Assembly: GCF_042434095.1 (NCBI RefSeq)
Contig: NZ_JBHLUE010000005.1
Location: 62,001-126,000 of the forward strand
Source of the DNA: KBS50 sp042434095
Lineage (GTDB): Bacteria; Actinomycetota; Actinomycetes; Mycobacteriales; Micromonosporaceae
Direction: 5' to 3'
Length of the DNA: 64,000 bases
The notes under the pieces are model-generated. The model saw only the letters and a list, made by a program, of their open reading frames with translations, did no database searches and was not told the origin of the DNA. Shown piece by piece: positions 53,279 through 62,232 of the stretch; position 1 is the first letter of the stretch, and each line of letters opens with the position of its first letter. The translations under genes and the position numbers were made by a program.

Positions 53279-54544
53279 TCAAACTTGGGAACTGGGGGCG
53301 GGTCTGGATTTACCATCGGCGTCGCCGTGGCACCAACGGGCCATCGCCGCCTGCTCGTCAGGCAAGTTGTAGGCGCTCAGCAGCATGCTGACCATGGCGC
53401 CGTCGTCCAGGATTCCGCTGCGCAGCAGGCCGGCGATGGCGCCGCGTTGATCGGCGCTCAGCTCGGTGAAGGCGGTGCCGTCCGGCAGCGGGCCGTTCGG
53501 GAAGGCGGTGTCGAGGGTGGCACGCAGCAGCAGGTAGCGGTCGGTGTCGTCAGCTGGCGCGTTCAGCCGGTCGACGAGGATCGCGACCCGGTCCGGGGCG
53601 GCCACCGGGTCGAGGTCTCGGACAGTGAGCGCGGCGAACGTCGCCATGTCACCGTCGAGGAACGGCCAGTGGGGGACGGGACCGACGGCACCGAACAGGC
53701 ATTCGTACAGCTCCTCGATCAGCGCCCGGTCGGGCCGCGGCACCAGACGGGCCAGCCCCAGCACCGCCGACCAGCGCTCGCCCCGGTTGTCGCTGGCGCG
53801 GCGGCCCGACAGGGCGCCGACGAGTCCAGGGTCGCCGACTCTGCCGCACAGTCCCGCGGAGACCGAGGCGGTCGCCGCGACCAGAGGCTCCGGTTCGGTG
53901 GCGATCAGGCCGGCCAGGGCCGGCGTTGTGGACTGGCGCTCCTCGGGGAACCAGGCCAGCAGGTGGGCGGCGTGGAGACGTAGCGGGATCTCGGTAGAGG
54001 CCAGGGCCGCCAGGTACGCGGGTATCCCGGCGCGTACCGCGTCGTATGCCGCGACCTGCCACCGCGCGGCGTCGCGGTCGGCTTCCACGTCGGAGAACTG
54101 ATTGCGGCGCTCTCGAGCTCGGCGCACATGGTCAGTGCTTCCCGCTGCCGCCCAGTCGGCTTGCTCCTGTTCCAACTGCGCCCGGGTGAGGTGGGCCTGG
54201 CGCTCCACCTCACGCCGTGCGTTCGCCACGTCGTGGCGATCGATCAGCCAGGAACTCTCATCCCCCACCGCGACGGCCGCCAGCAACTGACAGGCGGCAA
54301 AACGGTCCGGCGCCTTGGGATCAGCGACGATCTCGATCAGGAACGGAGCCGCGGCGGCACTCGCCTCATATCGCGCGCCCTGGTGCACCAGCAGGCCGAA
54401 CAGCCCTTGGTAGGCCCTGCGGCGGGCGTCCCGGTCCCGTGAACGCAGCCGGCGCAGCAGGTCGGGCACCTCCACCGCCGGTCCGTACGCGTGCTGCACC
54501 GATTCCCAGTCGACCGCATCCCATGATCTCTGTCGACGCCACAT
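53279..54544 (-). CDS. HEAT-repeat protein
   Basis: This 421-residue soluble protein is built of alpha-helical repeats resembling HEAT/PBS-lyase units, e.g. AYLAALASTEIPLRLHAAHL followed by LLAWFPEERQ, and LAGLIATEPEPLVAATASVS. A charged helical insert (ARREVERQAHLTRAQLEQEQ) lies near 125-165. Such proteins are protein-binding scaffolds and often appear beside contact-dependent toxin genes. The ATG at 54544 is preferred; GTG 54553 is possible. No specific role can be given. Confidence 0.75.
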   Translation of the reverse strand: MWRRQRSWDAVDWESVQHAYGPAVEVPDLLRRLRSRDRDARRRAYQGLFGLLVHQGARYEASAAAAPFLIEIVADPKAPDRFAACQLLAAVAVGDESSWLIDRHDVANARREVERQAHLTRAQLEQEQADWAAAGSTDHVRRARERRNQFSDVEADRDAARWQVAAYDAVRAGIPAYLAALASTEIPLRLHAAHLLAWFPEERQSTTPALAGLIATEPEPLVAATASVSAGLCGRVGDPGLVGALSGRRASDNRGERWSAVLGLARLVPRPDRALIEELYECLFGAVGPVPHWPFLDGDMATFAALTVRDLDPVAAPDRVAILVDRLNAPADDTDRYLLLRATLDTAFPNGPLPDGTAFTELSADQRGAIAGLLRSGILDDGAMVSMLLSAYNLPDEQAAMARWCHGDADGKSRPAPSSQV

Positions 54545-54811
54545 CGGCAGCACACTACGGCTCGGTGTCTCCCGCCGGCAGACCCATGGACTCCATGGGT
54601 GCCCGGCTGCGGTTCGCGCCGGGACCGCTTGCATCCGCGACGCCCGCCTCCGTTGGAGGCGCCACCGTACCCTGCCTGGCATCCGAAGCTGGCGGTCGGC
54701 CCGGCGCCACGGCGCGCCCTTCGGGTAGCCGGTCGGCGGCGGCGCCCGGTCGTTCGGCTCGCGAGTGCCCCCGACGCCATGACCATGGACGGTCGTCGGA
54801 GAGACTGAGGT

Positions 54812-55366
54812 ATGGCGCAGGATGGCTGGGTCGCGGAAAGAGCTCGGGAGTTTGGCCAGCTTCGCGGTCAGCAGATTGCGGCTTGGACAGGCGTTGAGAT
54901 GGCGCTGCGGGAGAATGTTGGCGCCGGTGGCCCGCAGTTCGAGGATCCCGCCGTGCCATGTCTGCAACTGTTGACCCTGGGCGCCTCGCTCGGCGACGGG
55001 ACCTTCGTGACCGTCGGCACCTACCAGGACGACACCGCATGGGGCCTGGGGCTGCACCGCCCAGCTGGCGACTGCTCGGCGGACTGGGCGGGTATGGCGG
55101 GAATCTATCGCATGCGGGGCCTGTCGGAGTTGCCCACCGGCGAGGTCGACGGGGTCTCGACGTTCCTGGACGAAGGGGTCTTGGCCGAGGTGGTCTTGCA
55201 CATTCAGGGCCGGCCGCTGCTGTTGATGGCAGGTGAACTGTACGACTCTGCGCAGGATCGATTAATGTTCTCTCGCTGCGACGAATCCGTTCTCGTGTTC
55301 ACTGACCCCTCGGCGGCCAGATCGGTGAATTGGATTCCCGAACGGCGAGAGCTAACTCAAGGCTAA
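54812..55366 (+). CDS. Hypothetical protein
   Basis: This 184-residue soluble protein has mixed alpha/beta character, with VGTYQDDTAWGLGLHRP, then IYRMRGLSELPTGEVDG and VVLHIQGRPLLLMAGELYD. The ATG at 54812 follows a GAGG element. The protein is not recognised. The layout (small acidic, single domain, near WapI-like and HEAT genes) is compatible with an immunity protein. Confidence 0.65.
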   Translation: MAQDGWVAERAREFGQLRGQQIAAWTGVEMALRENVGAGGPQFEDPAVPCLQLLTLGASLGDGTFVTVGTYQDDTAWGLGLHRPAGDCSADWAGMAGIYRMRGLSELPTGEVDGVSTFLDEGVLAEVVLHIQGRPLLLMAGELYDSAQDRLMFSRCDESVLVFTDPSAARSVNWIPERRELTQG

Positions 55367-55380
55367 GCGTTGGTGAGGCT

Positions 55381-56091
55381 ATGAGTTCGTGGCGCCCTTG
55401 CTTCTGTCGCGAACCGTTTGTGGTCGGCCCCGGCGTGGGAATCGGGGTGGCGTCGGGGGTGTCCGCGGCTCACCATCGTCTGGTGACCAGCTTCCCCGCG
55501 CAGGCTCGCCGGGTGCGTGACGACGGGCTCGTCCCGAACCGTCGGCTGCATGCGCTGCGGGAGTGCACGCTGCATTGTGCCCCGTACGGGTTCCGCGCCA
55601 CCTGGCACCACCTGGTGGTCACCGCCCGGATCCCGCAGCGCCTGGAAGACGATCCTGACGCGCTGGTGCGTGCCGTGCAGGAGTTGGAACATACCCGTGC
55701 CGTGCTGCTGCCGGTTGCGTACGCGTATGCCGCGCGGCGGCGCCGGGAGAAGGCGGCCGGAAGTCGGACCGCGGCGACGCCGGCGCCCTGGAACTCGTGG
55801 GGCTGGTGCCGGGTCGCCTACTGTCCCGATCCTGAGCATCACCCGACGGCACCGCTCGGGCAGGTCGTGGCACGAGTGCTCGACGGCTGGGCCGCCGGGG
55901 TCGACGCCGACAGGCAATGTCTGGCGTGCGGGACCGAGCGGCACCGTCCGGGCCGCGCGTGCCCAATCTGCGGTGTCCACACGGGCGGCCCGGCCACGGT
56001 GCGGCACACCCCGTCAGCCGAGGAGCGGTGGAAGCGGATCTGGCGACGCGAAGGGATGCCCGCAGCGGCAGGAATGCCGAACCACGATTGA
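55381..56091 (+). CDS. Hypothetical protein with C-terminal four-cysteine motif
   Basis: The frame encodes 236 residues. The central part (RVRDDGLVPNRRLHALRECT, then YGFRATWHHLVVTARIPQRL) looks like a conserved helical domain of actinomycetes. The C-terminus carries CLACGTERHRPGRACPICG, a likely zinc knuckle. The conserved part begins after about residue 35, so GTG 55483 (VTSFPAQARRV) may be the real start. Function is unknown. Confidence 0.6.
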   Translation: MSSWRPCFCREPFVVGPGVGIGVASGVSAAHHRLVTSFPAQARRVRDDGLVPNRRLHALRECTLHCAPYGFRATWHHLVVTARIPQRLEDDPDALVRAVQELEHTRAVLLPVAYAYAARRRREKAAGSRTAATPAPWNSWGWCRVAYCPDPEHHPTAPLGQVVARVLDGWAAGVDADRQCLACGTERHRPGRACPICGVHTGGPATVRHTPSAEERWKRIWRREGMPAAAGMPNHD

Positions 56092-56111
56092 TCCGCCGCG
56101 ACCATCGCGCT

Positions 56112-56393
56112 TCATCGCGATAGAAGAGCATGTGCGGTGCCGGCGTGGATGGACAGCGGAACCGGTGTTCCGGGCAGTTTCACGCTCCGGGACACCGACC
56201 CTGTGCGGGTGTCGATCTCGTCGAGGGTGGAGCTGCCGTAGCTGCCGACCCAGAGTCCGGTCGGGGAGACGGACAGCCCGTCCGGGTTGGCTGCCACCGC
56301 CACCCGCCGAACAACCACGCCGGCCGGCGGTGGTTCGGTGTCGGTGGCGGAGGGTCGCGAGGATCCGACGGACGGGACCGGCGCCTTGACCAC
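56112..56393 (-). pseudogene. Truncated beta-propeller (YVTN-type) fragment
   Basis: The 93-residue frame starts at GTG 56393 and contains VVVRRVAVAANPDGLSVSPT then GLWVGSYGSSTLDEIDTRTG, two propeller-blade motifs. Full-length proteins have six to eight blades, and there is no signal peptide. The gene is divergent from the MarR regulator and its start lies beside the MarR operator, so it may be the wreck of the original MarR-controlled gene. Confidence 0.5.
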
Positions 56394-56399
56394 TCCAGA

Positions 56400-56419
56400 T
56401 ACGTAAGCTAGGTTACGTA
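56400..56419. promoter_or_regulatory. MarR-type operator palindrome
   Basis: TACGTAA-GCTAGG-TTACGTA is a perfect inverted repeat (7-bp arms, 6-base spacer) ending three bases before the first possible start of the MarR gene. This size and AT-rich centre fit MarR-family dimers and imply autorepression and control of the divergent gene. Confidence 0.75.
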
Positions 56420-56422
56420 ACC

Positions 56423-56875
56423 GTGGTTGTCGGATCGGTGTCTGACGAGGAACTGCCCGGGCAGTTGCGGCTGGCCGTCGGGCGGCTTTCGCGCCGGCTA
56501 CGGCAGATGGTCGCCGCGCAGCAGGACCACGACGGCATCAGCTTCATCGAAACCGCCGTCCTGACCCGGCTGGAACGGGACGGCCCCAGCTCGCCCGGCG
56601 CGCTGGCCGGCTCCGAACGGGTCACCTCGCAGGCGATCGCCGGTGTCGTCACCCAGCTGGAGGGGCGTGGGCTGGTGCGGCGCTCGCCCGATCCGACCGA
56701 TGGACGGCGGGTCATCGTCGCCATCACCGACACCGGTCGCAGCGCGCTGAATGACAGGCAGGAATTGATCGTGCGGCGCCTGCAAACCGCACTGTCCACG
56801 GAGTTCACCCCGGCGGAGCGTAAACGGCTCGCCGCCGCGGTGCCTCTGCTCGAACGGCTCGCCGGCAGCCTGTAG
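56423..56875 (+). CDS. MarR-family transcriptional regulator
   Basis: This is a 150-residue winged-helix repressor. The recognition helix region SPGALAGSERVTSQAIAGVV is followed by the wing with SPDPTDGRRVIVAIT, the MarR DxRxxxV signature. GTG 56423 directly follows the operator, so the mRNA may be leaderless; GTG 56438 (VSDEELPG) is an alternative start. It lies 87 bases upstream of a SnoaL-like gene on the same strand. Confidence 0.88.
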   Translation: MVVGSVSDEELPGQLRLAVGRLSRRLRQMVAAQQDHDGISFIETAVLTRLERDGPSSPGALAGSERVTSQAIAGVVTQLEGRGLVRRSPDPTDGRRVIVAITDTGRSALNDRQELIVRRLQTALSTEFTPAERKRLAAAVPLLERLAGSL

Positions 56876-56962
56876 CGGGCCGGCAGGAAGGCATTTCCCG
56901 GGTACGGACGAGCCCGTCCGCCCGGGTACGCCAACACGCAGATTCCAGGGAGCGACTGTCCA

Positions 56963-57415
56963 ATGCGCCAGCAGCCCAGCGACGATGTGCGCGAGTTCTT
57001 CGCCGAATTCGAACGTGCGGGAAACGACAACGACATCCAGGCGGTGATCCAACAGTTCGCCGAGGTCTTCCTCAACGCCGACCCCAACGGCGCCCAACCG
57101 GTACCGAGGGCCGCACTCGCCGCGGCGCTGCCGCAGCGCAAGGCACTGTTCGACTCGATCGGGCTGCTACGTACCCACCTGACCGCCATCACCGAAACGG
57201 CCCTCGACGAGCACTACGTGCTGGTCGACACGCAATGGTCCACCGAACTGCGCGATCCCGGCGCCCTGTCCGGGCCGCTGGACCTCACCTCGACGTTCGT
57301 CCTGCGCCGCGAAGCCGGGACCCTGCGCATCGTCTTCTACCTCAACCACCAGGACATCGTCGCCCGTATCCGCGCCGCCTCGTCACCCACGCCCGAAGCC
57401 ACACAGGGGAGATAG
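56963..57415 (+). CDS. SnoaL/NTF2-like protein
   Basis: This 150-residue protein has the cone-shaped NTF2-like pattern: an N-terminal helix VREFFAEFERAGNDNDIQAV, FAEVFLNADPNG, and strands ending TFVLRREAGTLRIVFYLNHQ. Such folds bind small hydrophobic ligands or catalyse isomerisation; here function is unknown. A GGGAG element precedes the ATG at 56963. It may be under the control of the upstream MarR regulator. Confidence 0.75.
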   Translation: MRQQPSDDVREFFAEFERAGNDNDIQAVIQQFAEVFLNADPNGAQPVPRAALAAALPQRKALFDSIGLLRTHLTAITETALDEHYVLVDTQWSTELRDPGALSGPLDLTSTFVLRREAGTLRIVFYLNHQDIVARIRAASSPTPEATQGR

Positions 57416-57496
57416 CTACTCCGACCTGAAAAACCCCGGTAGAGGGCGGCGGTTTCGCGGGGACCGTGAGCGCCGCCCACACCGCGCCGGGTGGTG

Positions 57497-57930
57497 TCAC
57501 TGCGACGACAGGGGTTCGGCCAGGAATGTGCGGGTGGCGGCGAATGAGCGTTCGTCGGCGAGCGGGTCGTAGGCGACGCCTGGAATGCCTGACACGGCGT
57601 GGCGGTGGGTGAACCCGTGCATGGCCCGTCCATAGATGTTTATCTGCCAGTTGGCTTCGGCGTGGTTCATCTCCTCGGTGAGCGCGATGACGGTGTCCAT
57701 GGGCCGTGCGGGTCGCAGGCGCCGTGGCAGACCAGCACCCGCGCCGCGACTGTTCCCGGGGTGGCGGGCGCGCTGGTCGTCAGGGTGCCGTGGAAGCTGA
57801 CGACGCCGGCGAGGTCCGCGCCCGACCGGGCCAGCGCGAGGGCGGCCATGCCGCCGGCGCAGAAGCCGATGGCGGCGATCGTACGTCGGATGGCGGCGGT
57901 GGACATGTACGGCAGCGATCTGCTCAGACA
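57497..57930 (-). pseudogene. Dienelactone hydrolase-family remnant, frameshifted
   Basis: The upstream frame encodes IAAIGFCAGGMAALALARSG, with the nucleophile Cys elbow GFCAGG of dienelactone hydrolases, and VSFHG. Near 57701 one base (probably a C of CCC) is missing, after which another frame gives EEMNHAEANWQINIYGRAMH with the catalytic His in HGFTH. The N-terminal third of the enzyme is absent as well; the oxidoreductase stop is at 57955. Truncation makes this a true pseudogene, irrespective of the frameshift. Confidence 0.75.
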
Positions 57931-57954
57931 CTCGCGGCGTTGGCGTTGCCAGGC

Positions 57955-59127
57955 TCAGGCCGAGGAGGACGGGTTGGCGTGGCGGTGGTAGGCCTTGTTG
58001 GCGATGCGCCAGCCGGCACCGTCGCGGACCAACAGGAAGACGTCGGTGAAGGTGTCCACGCCGTGCCAGAGGGTCATGGTGGCGGTGGCGACGGTGCCGT
58101 GGACGTCCACGGAGTCGGTACGGCGGGAACGGGTCGCTTCGTTGGGGGCTGGCCGGCCGTCGAAGTGGGCGCAGTAGTCGTCCAGGCTCCACGATACGAA
58201 CCCACCGTCCCGGATTCCCTCGATGTGGGCCGTGGGTCGGAAGGCGTCGCGGAAGTGGGAGGGGTCGCCGGTGGCGTGTCCGCGAATGTAGGCGCGCAGC
58301 GGTGCGAGCACGGCGTCGTCCACGGCCGGGACCGTGGCGGCGGCGGCGATATCGGCCTCCGGGTCGGCAGGGGTGGCGGCCAGATCGGCCGCGCTGCGCG
58401 AAGGGGCGTCGGTGGCGGCGGCCAGCAGCGCGAGGTCCTTGGCCAGCGCACCGATCGTGAACTCGGCCCTGGCATCAGTCGGCCGGCCGGTGAGAAAGGA
58501 CCGCTTACGGGCGACGAGCCCGCCGAGCTGGCCCAGTTCGAGGACGTTCAGCACCTCGGCCCGCGGCAGGCCGAGCGCGTCGGCTTGCCGCAGTGAGTCG
58601 CGCAGGGCGAGGACGGCGCCGGCGAGGCTGTTGTTGGCGACCAGCTTGAGCGCGGCGGCGGTGGAGGCATCCTCGACGCGCCGCACGGTGCCCAGCGCGT
58701 CCAGCACGGGGCGGACCCGGTCGAGGGTGCCTTGGTCGGCGGCGGCGAGAATCTGCAGAGTGCCGGCGGTGGCAGCTGGCACGGAGCCGAGTACGGGTGC
58801 GTGGACGTAATGGACGAGTTGCCGGGCCAGCATCGTCGCCTCGGCCGGGGCGATGGTGCTGGTGTTGACCACGACCGCCTCCTTCGGCAGGGAGCCGCGG
58901 ACCTGGTCGACGACCTGCTGGCAGGCCTGGCCGTCGAACATCGCCAGGAGCGTGATGTCGGCCGTTGCCACCGCCTCGTTCGGGCCGCTGGCCGTTCTGA
59001 CGCCCGCTACCCGGCGTCCGGAGCGTGTCCAGCCGACGACGTCGAGGTCCAGGGCGGCAAGTCGGGTGGCGATCGCGGTGCCCATGCGACCCAACCCGAG
59101 AACGGCGATGGAGTGCGGTGTGCTCAT
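57955..59127 (-). CDS. NAD(P)-dependent beta-hydroxyacid dehydrogenase fused to NTF2-like domain
   Basis: This is a 390-residue two-domain protein. Residues 1-265 are a 6-phosphogluconate/3-hydroxyisobutyrate dehydrogenase-type reductase: VLGLGRMGTAIATRLAALDL as the Rossmann loop, NTSTIAPAEATMLARQ as the substrate loop, and KLVANNSLAGAVLAL with the catalytic Lys. Residues about 275-390 are a SnoaL/lumazine-binding-type NTF2-like domain (YIRGHATGDPSHFRDAFRPT). The fusion is unusual. ATG 59127 is used because the NAD loop follows at the normal distance. It is divergent from the LysR gene, its likely regulator. Confidence 0.82.
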   Translation of the reverse strand: MSTPHSIAVLGLGRMGTAIATRLAALDLDVVGWTRSGRRVAGVRTASGPNEAVATADITLLAMFDGQACQQVVDQVRGSLPKEAVVVNTSTIAPAEATMLARQLVHYVHAPVLGSVPAATAGTLQILAAADQGTLDRVRPVLDALGTVRRVEDASTAAALKLVANNSLAGAVLALRDSLRQADALGLPRAEVLNVLELGQLGGLVARKRSFLTGRPTDARAEFTIGALAKDLALLAAATDAPSRSAADLAATPADPEADIAAAATVPAVDDAVLAPLRAYIRGHATGDPSHFRDAFRPTAHIEGIRDGGFVSWSLDDYCAHFDGRPAPNEATRSRRTDSVDVHGTVATATMTLWHGVDTFTDVFLLVRDGAGWRIANKAYHRHANPSSSA

Positions 59128-59152
59128 GCATCCAGGGTGAGCTCGGACGACG

Positions 59153-59199
59153 CCTGCGACAAGCGCAGGTCTGGCAGGGCAGCGTTGCGGAACAAGCAA
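59153..59199. promoter_or_regulatory. Candidate LysR binding sites
   Basis: Two inverted repeats lie in the 95-base divergent gap: CCTGCG-ACAAG-CGCAGG at 59153-59169 and TTGC-GGAACAA-GCAA at 59185-59199. The latter contains a T-N11-A LysR core. Their centres are 31 bases apart, about three helical turns. Confidence 0.5.
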
Positions 59200-59222
59200 T
59201 GCTGCCCGGCATACTCGGGGTC

Positions 59223-60161
59223 ATGGATCTGGCCGTGTGGCGGACGTTCGTGGCGGTATGCCGGCTCGGGTCGCTGGCCGCTGCGGCCGTCGAGCTCGGT
59301 TACACGCAGTCGGCCATCTCCCGGCAGATCGCCGGGCTGGAGCGCCAGTTGGGCGTGCCGCTGGTACAACGGCACGCGCGCGGCGTGCGACCTACCCCTG
59401 CCGGCGAGACGTTCCGGCATCACGCACTGGTCGCGCTCAACGAGGCCGACCGCGCCATCCGGGCCGTACGGGAAGCGCGGGAGGGGCGGCTCGGCCGGCC
59501 CTTGGCGGTGGGGGCGACCCCGTCGCTGGCCGCCGGGGTCGTGCCGGCGGCGGTCCGCCGCATGATGGACACCGATGGACCCCTCCGGTGGACCCTGCTG
59601 CCCGAGCTGAGCGGGCAACTGCACGAGCGCGTGACCGCCGGCGATCTGGACGTCGCCGTGGTCACCGACGCGCCTCCGGGGCTGCCCGATGACTCCCGTC
59701 TGCATCGACGGTTCCTGGGCATGGACGAGATGGTGGTCGTGCTGCCTGTCCAGCACCCGCGGGCCGGGCACGGTCCGGTGCCCATTCAGGCGCTGGCCGG
59801 CGAGACCTGGGCCGAGGACAACGACGGCTCGGCAGCGCTGCTGCGGCAGCACGCCGCCCGAGCCGGAATTACCCCCCGCATCGACCTCACCGCCGCCGAC
59901 CTGCTCGGCAAGGTCGCCCTGGTCGCCACCGGCCATGCCATCGCGCTGATACCGAGGGTGCTGACGAGTGCCCTGCGGACCGACGTCGTCACCGTGGCTC
60001 TCGTCGATCCGCCGACCCGCGGCATCTACATGATCACACCGGGTCGGGATCAGCACCCCGCTGCCGCGTCCCTGCTCGGGCACCTCACCGCGGCGCTGGG
60101 CTCGGTTCACCTCACTGTCGGCCAAGCGTCCGTCGCGCCAGTTCGGCGAGGGAGTCAGTGA
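59223..60161 (+). CDS. LysR-family transcriptional regulator
   Basis: This is a 312-residue regulator. The N-terminal helix-turn-helix reads VCRLGSLAAAAVELGYTQSA then ISRQIAGLERQLGVPL. The effector-binding domain spans about residues 90-300 (LAVGATPSLAAGVVPAAVRR). The ATG at 59223 is the natural start. It probably controls the divergent dehydrogenase-NTF2 gene; the effector is unknown. Confidence 0.92.
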   Translation: MDLAVWRTFVAVCRLGSLAAAAVELGYTQSAISRQIAGLERQLGVPLVQRHARGVRPTPAGETFRHHALVALNEADRAIRAVREAREGRLGRPLAVGATPSLAAGVVPAAVRRMMDTDGPLRWTLLPELSGQLHERVTAGDLDVAVVTDAPPGLPDDSRLHRRFLGMDEMVVVLPVQHPRAGHGPVPIQALAGETWAEDNDGSAALLRQHAARAGITPRIDLTAADLLGKVALVATGHAIALIPRVLTSALRTDVVTVALVDPPTRGIYMITPGRDQHPAAASLLGHLTAALGSVHLTVGQASVAPVRRGSQ

Positions 60162-60587
60162 TCGCTTCCCGCGGCAGCCCTCGCTCGGTCCGGAGGTGGA
60201 GGAAGAGATCGGGCCGATGAACAATTCATCCATGTCCTCGAGGGCGACGTATCCTGGTTTTCACCTCGTCCCGGTAATGGGTCCGGATACCAAGGGGTTT
60301 GCGTACCTTCGGGGCATCTGAACTCGCGAAGGGCCTGGCTCGGCCTCGGGGTCGCCCAACTTTCCATCGGTCAATCTGACGCCGGCGCTGAAGGATCGCG
60401 GAGTTCCCGGTCAGCCGCTGACCAGCACCTCGTTGCGGAGGCAGGTGGGACGGCGCCCACCGGTGCCGCGGGCTGACTCATGGTCGGCCGCGCCGCGACA
60501 GACGGCAGGTGGTGAGTCGGCTCGCGCCGTCGTGGACCGGGTACGTGCGGGCGGGGGACCCTGACATGCTGGTCGGATGAGGCGTGG
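60162..60587. other. Intergenic region without identified gene
   Basis: Nothing convincing in 426 bases: only short frames without ribosome binding sites. A fairly AT-rich patch at 60215-60320 could hold a promoter. Confidence 0.4.
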
Positions 60588-61247
60588 ATGGTGAGGCCGC
60601 GGCCGGCGGCCGGCGGTGGGCGGTGGGTGGCGATCTCCCCGGAGCGGTTGCGCGGCTGGCTGGACGGCTTCTACGGCCGGCACGACGGCGCCGTGGAGGC
60701 CGGGCTGACGCTCACCGGGGCGAGCAACGGCGACACCGCCACGCTGTATCCGCCGCCGGGGCTTGACGAGGTGAGCGACATCGACTCGTTGCTGGCGGGG
60801 CTGGCCCGGCCACCGCGTATCGGTCTGCTGCTGGTGCGCAAGGGCGCGGTCGCCGTCGGGGTGGCCGCCGGGACGACCATCGTCGAATCCAAGGTCGATC
60901 GTTTCTACGTCCAGGGTCGCACCGCGGCCGGCGGCTGGTCCCAGCAGCGCTACGCGCGGCGCCGGGACAATCAGGCCGACGCGGCCGCCCGGGCGGCGGC
61001 CGACGTCGCGGCGCGGATCCTGCTGCCGCACCTGCCCGGCACGGCAGCCGAACCCGAGGACGCGCTTGGGGCTTTGGTGTGCGGGGGCGACCGGTCGATG
61101 GTCGATGCCGTGCTCGCCGACCGCCGGCTCGAGCCGGTGGCGGCGTTGCGGCACCCGCACTTGCTGGACACCGCCGAGCCGCGGCTGACCGTGCTGGTCG
61201 AGGCGGCCACGGTGGCCCGGCGGGTCCGCATCCACCTGGTGCCCTGA
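60588..61247 (+). CDS. acVLRF1-type peptidyl-tRNA release factor (Vms1/ANKZF1-like)
   Basis: This 219-residue protein resembles the actinobacterial Vms1-like release factors of the eRF1 superfamily. The core is GGGRWVAISPERLRGWLDGF at the start, and the catalytic loop GGWSQQRYARRRDNQADAAA near 112-130, where Gln and the Arg-rich helix act on the tRNA CCA end. These enzymes release nascent chains from peptidyl-tRNA on split large ribosomal subunits. ATG 60588 or GTG 60591 may be the start. It is a single gene here. Confidence 0.82.
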   Translation: MVRPRPAAGGGRWVAISPERLRGWLDGFYGRHDGAVEAGLTLTGASNGDTATLYPPPGLDEVSDIDSLLAGLARPPRIGLLLVRKGAVAVGVAAGTTIVESKVDRFYVQGRTAAGGWSQQRYARRRDNQADAAARAAADVAARILLPHLPGTAAEPEDALGALVCGGDRSMVDAVLADRRLEPVAALRHPHLLDTAEPRLTVLVEAATVARRVRIHLVP

Positions 61248-61364
61248 GCCGCCTCGCCGGGCCCGATCAGCCATCGATGAACGGGTGCCGTCGGCTGCGC
61301 ATGGGACTCCGGGCTCGTGACTGGGCCCGCCGTCGGCCGGCAGCCGAGTGACAAGGACCCGGTC

Positions 61365-61928
61365 TCACCAGTAGTCGTACGCCTTGACCTCGGCGAGGTT
61401 CCTTCCTCGCGGGTTGAGATGGATGGCCATGTGGTACTTGGTGTTGCGGTGCGCATGACGGTATATCAACGTCTTCCAATGACCGTCGCACAGCATGTTT
61501 CTGCTGCGCGCCACGATCTGGCCGCTGCCGTCGGTGATCGAAGCCCACATGGTGTCGCTTCCTCGCCACCACCAGCACCTGAAGTTGACTCCCAAGGTGG
61601 AACTCCGCGAGTGGAACGAGTTCGACAGCCAGCCGCCGTTGTGGTCGGTCCATACCCCTACCGGTCCCCAAAGGCGATGCCATCCGGCAGCAGCCACTGT
61701 GAAGGTGGGTGTGGAGCCTTGTCGTTCTGTCGCGATGCCGGAGGCGGACCCAGGTTCGACGATCTCCCAGGTTGTGGCAGTGGAAACCGTTCCCGCCGGT
61801 TCCGTGGCCGCGCTGGCGGGGGCTGCGACACCAACGAGCCCCGCCGTCATGGCAACAGCGGTAGTCAGCGAGGCGGCGGCGCGTTTGGTCCGCCGCACAG
61901 CGGCGACAGCGGTTTTGTGCGTTCGCAT
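61365..61928 (-). CDS. Secreted hypothetical protein
   Basis: This 187-residue protein has a signal peptide of about 40 residues (Arg/Lys-rich start, then SLTTAVAMTAGLVGVAAPAS, cleavage after ASA). The mature part is beta-rich with many Trp and His residues and two Cys (NFRCWWW and NMLCDGH), probably a disulphide. An AAAGGAG ribosome binding site lies 10-16 bases before the ATG at 61928; the longer frame to 62042 lacks a signal-like start. Family not recognised. Confidence 0.75.
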   Translation of the reverse strand: MRTHKTAVAAVRRTKRAAASLTTAVAMTAGLVGVAAPASAATEPAGTVSTATTWEIVEPGSASGIATERQGSTPTFTVAAAGWHRLWGPVGVWTDHNGGWLSNSFHSRSSTLGVNFRCWWWRGSDTMWASITDGSGQIVARSRNMLCDGHWKTLIYRHAHRNTKYHMAIHLNPRGRNLAEVKAYDYW

Positions 61929-62232
61929 AATGCGTTCTCCTTTGGAGATTGTTAATCGACGATGCGGCGTGTTCGGTCCGTGACGGTCGCCCGTTGGATT
62001 TTGAATCCGTCGCAACGGAGCACAGATTGCAGCATCGACCATGAAAGAATGGTGCGAGAAACCTAAAATCCGCAGGTCAGCCTCGTGACCGCCGACCGGT
62101 TGTGTTCTGGAGGGGATGGGGGTCTGACGGTGTAGCTCGACACGTTGAGGTCACGGTTGGAGCAGTCGCCGCGGTGCGGTGGCACGACATGGTGTCGTAC
62201 GGTCGAATGATGATCGTGCATTGGGCTGGCCG

